Positions 58,660 to 64,000 of a stretch of DNA of 64,000 nucleotides are shown one piece after another; position 1 is the first letter of the stretch, and every line of letters begins with the position of its first letter. The stretch is from Panorpa germanica. Lineage: Eukaryota; Arthropoda; Insecta; Mecoptera; Panorpidae. The stretch spans positions 9,424,001-9,488,000 of the forward strand of contig OY783207.1 in assembly GCA_963678705.1 (NCBI GenBank), read 5' to 3'. Below the pieces are notes generated by a model. It saw only the letters and a list, made by a program, of their open reading frames with translations. It did no database searches and had not been told where the DNA came from. A program made the position numbers and the translations under genes.

Positions 58660-59640
58660 CTAGAAATAAAAATACTTTCAAATATTTTTGAAGTAATTTA
58701 CGTAATGTTTTAGTACTTAATATCGGGATATACTTTTTTACGAGTACACCTTCTCAGTAAAATGTGAAGATATAAAAACAAGTTAGAAAACAAGTTGGCG
58801 CATTTAGTTCGATTAGCCATTTTAATCTTAGAGCATTTATATATATGGAATCTGAATAGCCTATGTTTCCTATAGATTAAAAATGTGGCCAAAATGTATG
58901 CGAGAGAGAAAGGTATATGTTCCTATTTGTTCTCTATGCGCATGCGTCGGAATTTCTTTATTCACTCTCCATATATATATGCTCTAGTATTTTAATCCAA
59001 GTCATCTACGGGCTAGCTGCTGAACTCATAGTTATCGGAAAAATACTTAACACCAGTCGTCAGTTGAAGAGAAATAACAGTAAAACCGTTACAGTACTGC
59101 TACAATATCGGCGAAACGATTTAATATTATTTCTCTTTAACTGAATAATTAAATTGAATAATACCTGTAATCCTTTTACCTTTATTGCTCTACAGGCGCC
59201 GTTGATTATTCATAATATAAGTAAAGCCATAAAAAAGTGTTGTACCACTTTTTAATATATATAAATACATATTGAATAATGTTTACGCTAGTTGAGATAT
59301 TGATTTCTTTTTATTTTCAAAACATTAAACTACACGTAATACATATTGGGCAACAATGAAATTACTAACTGCAATTTTAAGTAAACAAATATTTCCACGT
59401 ATTCATGTATTTTATTATTTAATGGGCGCGCCTTTATCAAGGCCTCAACGTATAGTTTGCGCAGACGTGGTGTACCACTGGTATAGGGCTTCCTAATCCA
59501 TTAAAGCAACGATTTACAGCTATCAGAATACAGTTGAGTGTACAACATTGTTTTGACAGGTATAAACGTCCTAGGCGAAGGGTGGTGCATAACCTGAGCT
59601 ATTCAATCAGTTGTCAATAGAACGTCACATACGACACCCA
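58660..59640. other. Region between GNAT fragment and SIAH-like gene
   Basis: Contains an element G fragment (58,884-58,952) and otherwise AT-rich DNA. The missing GNAT 5' exons and the promoters of both genes should be here. A 60-codon minus frame (58,892-58,710) has no GNAT features. Confidence 0.4.
58884..58952 (+). mobile_element. Element G arm fragment
   Basis: About 70 bp of the terminal arm, sharing 'GCGAGAGAGAAAGGTATATG' and 'TTGTTCTCTATGCGCATGCG' with 35.7 kb and (inverted) with 36.1 and 38.0 kb. Confidence 0.7.
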
Positions 59641-59792
59641 AAGAAAAACAGTGAAGGTAAAAGAATAAACCGTGATTGTAACAAAACAATTCTTAAACCC
59701 AAACGTTAATATTTGCATATATATTTACGATTAAAAGAAAGTGTATTCATTCTTATTTTTAACTATTTTCAGTGAAAGTAAAACGATTCAAT

Positions 59793-61309
59793 ATGGCTGA
59801 AGCTGCAAGGAATGATGGAAGTGAAATAAATGAAATTCATAATAATAATGTTTTGGAACTACTGAAATGTGTTGGATGCTCAAGATATGTGGTTCCACCG
59901 ATTTATGCGTGTCCTGCTCGACACGTTTGTTGCAATAAATGTCTAGAACCTGAAGATGTTGAAGATCCTGTTGTTCACAAAGATCCTCAGAACGAAGGAG
60001 AGAATTGCTCGAAAATTCTAAACCCAAGTAAATTGCTTAATGAGATTGCAAGGTAAAATAAAACCACTGCTATTAAAATGTCAATTATATATTGAAAGTA
60101 GCAATGATTTCTGTGTTTAATACAACAAATTATAAGTGCGTATAATATAATATGATTATAACATATTATAATTAGATATTTTGTTTTTTGTAAACGCATT
60201 TTGTTTATATTAGCAAACTTTGTTGTGATTGGAAGTTTCTACTTTAATCTTTCTCAATAATATAACACTGTTATGCAATAATTATTAGTTCATACTAAAT
60301 TTTATACATAGTTTATGAATCGTACGTATATATAGATCAAAGTGTCGCCTTCTTTTCGTACGGGTATTGCATATTTCGCAGCCTTGCTCGGGTATAAGTG
60401 CAACAACAAATATATAAACCATAAAATTAGAACGAAGAATAAAATAATAAACATTAAGGTAAAGGTAACCCAGTAAACATTTTGGAGTCAATTTGATATC
60501 ATATTGAAGATGCGTATGATTTTTTTGTCATGAAAGAGTTCATTTAAAGTTCAGTTTCTCACAGTCGTTCATATGAAATGTCTATTTTATCGGCTACAAA
60601 TGGCGAAACTACTCCACCTGTCGGAATACAAATGAAGATAAAGTTGATGCGAACTATAATTGAAGTGCAATAGTTAAAGGAACGTCACAAAATAAGACAC
60701 TTCACTAAATTGTTTACTTGGAAAGAAGGAAGGTTCATCTCATGATAAAGTATATTAAAAAAAAAACAACTTGAATACATTCTACTCAAAAAAGGTACTT
60801 GCAGAGTAACACCAACCTAAAGAAAGCATTACATACGCGTGATTTTTTTTTAAATTTGAAATGAGTATTTTCATAAGTATAATTATATAAAACCGCAGTT
60901 ATTATACAAAATTTTCTATTATGTAAAAAATTAATCCCATTGACTTATGTGCTTAGAACAGACGCCCTTCTATGACGACATTATTTAAAGGCCCTACTTT
61001 AAACCTTTAAAAAGTACCTAACATAATTTAAAGTGTAAAAATATTATCAGATGGTTTTGTCATGTATAATCAATTTCAAATTACAATAAAAAGCAAGATG
61101 TTTGAATAGAAAATACTTAATATTTAAGCTAATCTTCTTGAAATAGTGAAACATTTTAAATAATAACAAAAGATGAAATGAAAATTATAAATTTCAGATG
61201 CGTTAAATATCCTTGTCCTGGAGGATGTGAAGGTGTCGCCCTACACTGTGATGCTCTAGTTCGACACGTACTTGACGAGCATCCTGACTTAAGATTCATG
61301 GACTACTAA
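59793..61309 (+). CDS. SIAH-like RING/zinc-finger mini-protein
   Basis: Two coding exons, 59,793-60,052 and 61,198-61,309 (GT-AG, codon split AG|A), give 123 aa. Residues 24-50 form the first half of a SIAH/Sina RING finger: C26-x2-C29, PPIYAC40, H44, C47-x2-C50. The second Cys pair is reduced to one Cys (C72). Exon 2 encodes YPCPGGCEG...H...H, resembling the second SIAH zinc finger. The TRAF-like substrate-binding domain and first SIAH finger are missing, so it is well under half the usual 280-310 aa. A role as an E3 ligase is uncertain; it may act as an adaptor or regulator. An acceptor site at 59,771-59,772 and a donor after 59,656 suggest an untranslated first exon at about 59,600-59,656. 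The intron contains a Tc1-like MITE. The ATG at 59,793 is chosen because the upstream in-frame codon is only GTG. Confidence 0.82.
60469..60722 (+). mobile_element. Tc1/mariner-like MITE B, copy 3, in SIAH-like gene intron
   Basis: A 254-bp copy with left end CCCAGTAAACATTTTGG and right end ATTGTTTACTTGG, about 90% similar by eye to the 5.3-kb copy. Confidence 0.82.
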
Positions 61310-62033
61310 TCATTATTATCAAAATGAAAATACTCAAAATGTACGCCATTTTCTCAGGGCATAATGTTAAATGTTTTACCTTCGCTAGTATATTATTTTT
61401 ATCTTATAACTTAGAAAACTATTAAATTTTACCATTATGCTATTTTTAGTTGGAGAGAGAATGAAGTCTCTATAATAAGTTCAAACTTTTAATCTATGTA
61501 TGTTATTAGTTATATATTATATAAATTTAATTGATGGTGAATACATGTTTTATATATATAAATAATATTTCTCTCTTTTGTAATTCGATTATATGAGTCT
61601 TAATTCTATCAACTAATCGAGATTGTTTCCTTTTTCACAATCTTCGGAATATAATACTTCAAGGGAAACAGAACTCAGCTGTCAGTATTTTAAAGTTAAT
61701 TGGTTAAATCGGATGTTACGTACTATGCATTGGAATATTCTATAACGATGGATCAGTTACTTCTAATAAATAATTCATTTAAAACATGGCCCCTATATAC
61801 GATAAAATGATATCAGATTCTAAACAGCTTCAACTTATATCCCTTATATCCTGAAATAATGATTATTGTATTCAAATTTAGCGCTAAGATCTACTTCTAG
61901 TTTATATTGTTATCTGTAGAGCTCGCGTGGATGATGAAATAAATATGACACATAACCTCAAAACAATATTAAGCATCTGGATGTTTGTTAACAATAAGTT
62001 AAGACTACATAAAGCTTAAGAAAACAAAATAAA
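61310..62033. other. Spacer between SIAH-like gene and eIF2B alpha
   Basis: 3' flank of the SIAH-like gene plus the promoter/5' UTR of eIF2B alpha. No frame, RNA gene or transposon recognised. Confidence 0.45.
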
Positions 62034-63013
62034 ATGGACAAAGAAGGTGCCTTTATATAACTTACATAACATATTTCATACTAACATTTCTTTAAATAAC
62101 TAAGTATGTATTTCTTTTAGAAATCAAGAAATTTTTCTTAAGTATAGTGAAAGATGAACGAGATGTTTCTGCAGGTGTAGCTGCAATTCGTACGTTACTT
62201 AATGTATTAGAATGTTATAATTCAGAAACGATTCAAGGATTAGATTCATATTTACAATGTGCCATAGACGTAATGAAGAAAACAGACCAACCTGTAACAG
62301 CAGTAGCTTCTGGTTGTGAACTTTTTCTGCGTTTTATTACACTTGCAAGATTTGACAATATCACGTTCGCAGAATGCAAAAAAATCATGATACATCGAGG
62401 TGAATTATTTTTAAAGAAACTTGTCGAAGCAAGAGGTATAGTAGCTAAGAAAGGTGTTCAATTTATAAAAGATGGATGTATAGTACTAACACATTCAAGA
62501 TCAAGAGTTGTTTTACAAACACTAAAAGAAGCAGCTAAAAATACACGATTCCAAGTTTTTGTAACACGTTCATCACCAGATAACACTGGAGAAAAAATGT
62601 GCAAAGATTTAGAAGAGTGTGGAATTCAATGTACTTTAATTTTGGACTCTGCAGTTGGATATGTTATGGAACAAGTTCATTTAGTTATGGTTGGAGCAGA
62701 AGGTGTAGTGGAAAGTGGAGGAATTATTAACAAAGTGGGTAGCTACACCATGGCGTTATGTGCTAGAGAAATGAAAAAACCTTTTTATGTATTGACAGAA
62801 AGTTTTAAATTTACTCGTCTTTTTCCTCTAAATCAAAGAGATTTGCCAAATGAATTCAAATATACGGCTAGTACTTTAAATAAAAATGATTTAAGCAGAG
62901 AGCATCCTTTGGTTGATTACACCCCACCTGCTTATATTTCGCTGCTTTTTACGGACTTAGGAATTCTGACTCCTTCTGCTGTTAGTGATGAACTCATTAA
63001 ACTCTATTTATAA
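62034..63013 (+). CDS. eIF2Balpha: Translation initiation factor eIF2B subunit alpha
   Basis: A regulatory subunit of eIF2B, the cytosolic guanine-nucleotide exchange factor for eIF2; the alpha subunit dimer helps assemble the decamer and senses phosphorylated eIF2. A tiny first exon (62,034-62,046, MDKE) is joined across a 74-bp intron to one large exon (62,121-63,013), giving 301 aa against 305 in human. Recognisable family blocks are VAAIRTLLNVLE near the start, the Rossmann-like core with TRSSPDNTG, and the conserved C-terminal GAEGVVESGGIINKVGSY and MKKPFYVLTESFKF. The frame is complete and intact. The ATG start is preferred to the in-frame GTG at 62,147 because exon 1 restores the family's usual N-terminus. 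A poly(A) signal follows closely. Confidence 0.96.
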
Positions 63014-63039
63014 TTTTGTATAATTTAAATGATTGATTT

Positions 63040-63045
63040 AATAAA
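63040..63045 (+). terminator. Poly(A) signal of eIF2B alpha
   Basis: Overlapping AATAAATAAA starting 27 bp after the stop codon, a fitting distance for a short 3' UTR. Confidence 0.6.
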
Positions 63046-63310
63046 TAAAGAACACCTATTTGATATTCATTTGTAATTTGATTCAATAAACTATAATATT
63101 TATTTTATTTAGTCTTGATTTTTTACGAATTAGAAAATATTTTACTTTCGACGTACAAACAGTATTAACATTAAAAAATTTATTGATAAATCTTCGACAA
63201 GCTGAAATTTTTTATCTTCTACAAATTGTTTTTTAAAATCAAGTAATACACATAATCATTTTACCTTGAAACAAAATTTAATTGTCACTAAATACAATCT
63301 AATACAATTT

Positions 63311-63597
63311 CCCGAGTGGTGACCGGGTGTGAAAGAATAGTCCCAATGTTGCTCATGCATGTTGTAAGAGGCGACTAAAATGGGTACCCAGTGCCTGGGG
63401 GTATATCCGGGCACCCTGCCCCTGGGGATTATATCAGGGGACTGGTCTTACAGGCTGGGGGTTGGGCGTGGTGCTTACAACTCTACCCCGTGAAAAAAAC
63501 TTTGTTACGAAATCTCAAATAATTAAATCATTCGGAAAAAATTCTTGAGAAGGCCAGGGCCCACCCAGGGCTGTCGAGCCACTGAAGAAGAAGAAGA
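63311..63597 (+). mobile_element. SINE-like retroposon E, copy 2, with 10-bp TSD
   Basis: Begins CCCGAGTGGTGACC, ends in a (GAA)n tail, and is flanked by the perfect direct repeat AATACAATTT (63,301-63,310 and 63,598-63,607). It lies just downstream of eIF2B alpha. The copy is 5'-shortened relative to 14,724-15,046 and differs from it at only a few percent of positions, so both insertions are fairly recent. Confidence 0.85.
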
Positions 63598-63607
63598 AAT
63601 ACAATTT

Positions 63608-64000
63608 AATTAGGCGTGATAGTTACAGTACTTTGAAAAACATTACTTGTTTTAAATAGTGGCCTCCAGTACCACTACACTAGTGCCCCGATTTATTTAA
63701 TAGGGGCCGAAGAAGACAAGACAAATCGAATAAAATTTTCTTTATGTAACCAGGTACTTCAACAAGTGTTTTGTCAATTGTTACCCCAGTAAACTACTAT
63801 ATTTCAGTAAATGCAATTATTTAAGCAACGCAAATAGATTATTAACAACGCAACTTCGAAACAACTGAACTTTATGAATGACGCAACTTTGAAAACGATG
63901 CAAATCGGTACCTCAATGCAATGGCATTTCTATACCAGAAAAAACGCTGGCCTCGTTTTGTTTGACTTTCAATTAGCCTGTAATTTCTTCAGCAAATTCT
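63608..64000. other. Right edge, nothing recognised
   Basis: AT-rich flank; a GC-rich patch at 63,657-63,710 with 'GGCCTCCAGTACCACTACAC' has no assigned identity. Confidence 0.4.

Noticed and set aside
58710-58892. Minus frame (MANRTKCANLF...) as the missing GNAT first exon
   Set aside because: No GNAT-like residues, and its donor options do not give the phase 0 needed by exon 58,659.
58917-59144. 75-codon plus frame before the SIAH-like gene
   Set aside because: Begins in an element G arm and has the composition of AT-rich noncoding DNA.
59772-59774. GTG start for the SIAH-like gene (MKVKRFN)
   Set aside because: It overlaps a splice acceptor (TTTTCAG), and an ATG follows in frame at 59,793.
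62147-62149. GTG as the start of eIF2B alpha
   Set aside because: A 13-nt upstream exon with ATG, a GT donor and an AG acceptor restores the normal MDKE start; GTG initiation is not expected in an insect.

Overview
The window is AT-rich nuclear DNA from an insect. The evidence is short GT-AG introns of 66-200 bp, small orphan-like genes, and dense insect-type transposable-element remnants: hAT, Tc1 and Harbinger-like MITEs, Helitron ends, and non-LTR retrotransposon tails with CCHC knuckles of a kind familiar from Hymenoptera. I cannot fix the order from sequence alone; Hymenoptera is my weak preference. There are no CRISPR arrays, operons or recognisable tRNAs.

Layout. Roughly 1-40,500 is a gene desert: AT-rich filler, nested and degraded transposons, a short 28S rDNA-derived fragment near 19.5 kb, and a GC-richer degenerate repeat at 34.6-35.1 kb. 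I see no complete protein-coding gene there. Roughly 40,700-56,750 holds three paralogous M17 leucyl aminopeptidase genes (W07G4.4-like group). LAP1 (minus) and LAP2 (plus) are head to head around an 858-bp shared upstream region; LAP2 and LAP3 (minus) converge. I rebuilt all three by splice sites: each has ten coding exons, a tiny first exon of 11 or 14 nt, matching intron phases, and products of 516, 509 and 511 aa. All keep the metal-binding and catalytic residues of M17, although LAP3 has lost two residues in the active-site loop. From 58.1 kb a tighter gene group follows: a 5'-incomplete GNAT acetyltransferase (minus), a 123-aa SIAH-like RING/zinc-finger mini-protein (plus) and eIF2B alpha (plus, complete, 301 aa).

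The genes are ordinary housekeeping or digestive/reproductive enzymes and are not obviously one pathway. The LAP trio is a local family expansion. The most informative structures are in the repeats. A MITE lies at the same intron position in LAP1 and LAP3, a possible marker for the order of gene duplication. A SINE-like insertion at 14.7 kb has its empty site preserved in a second copy of the host transposon at 27.3 kb. A fold-back structure with roughly 185-bp arms is embedded in an 88-bp tandem array at 51.7-52.6 kb. A hAT-type MITE has a perfect 8-bp target duplication.
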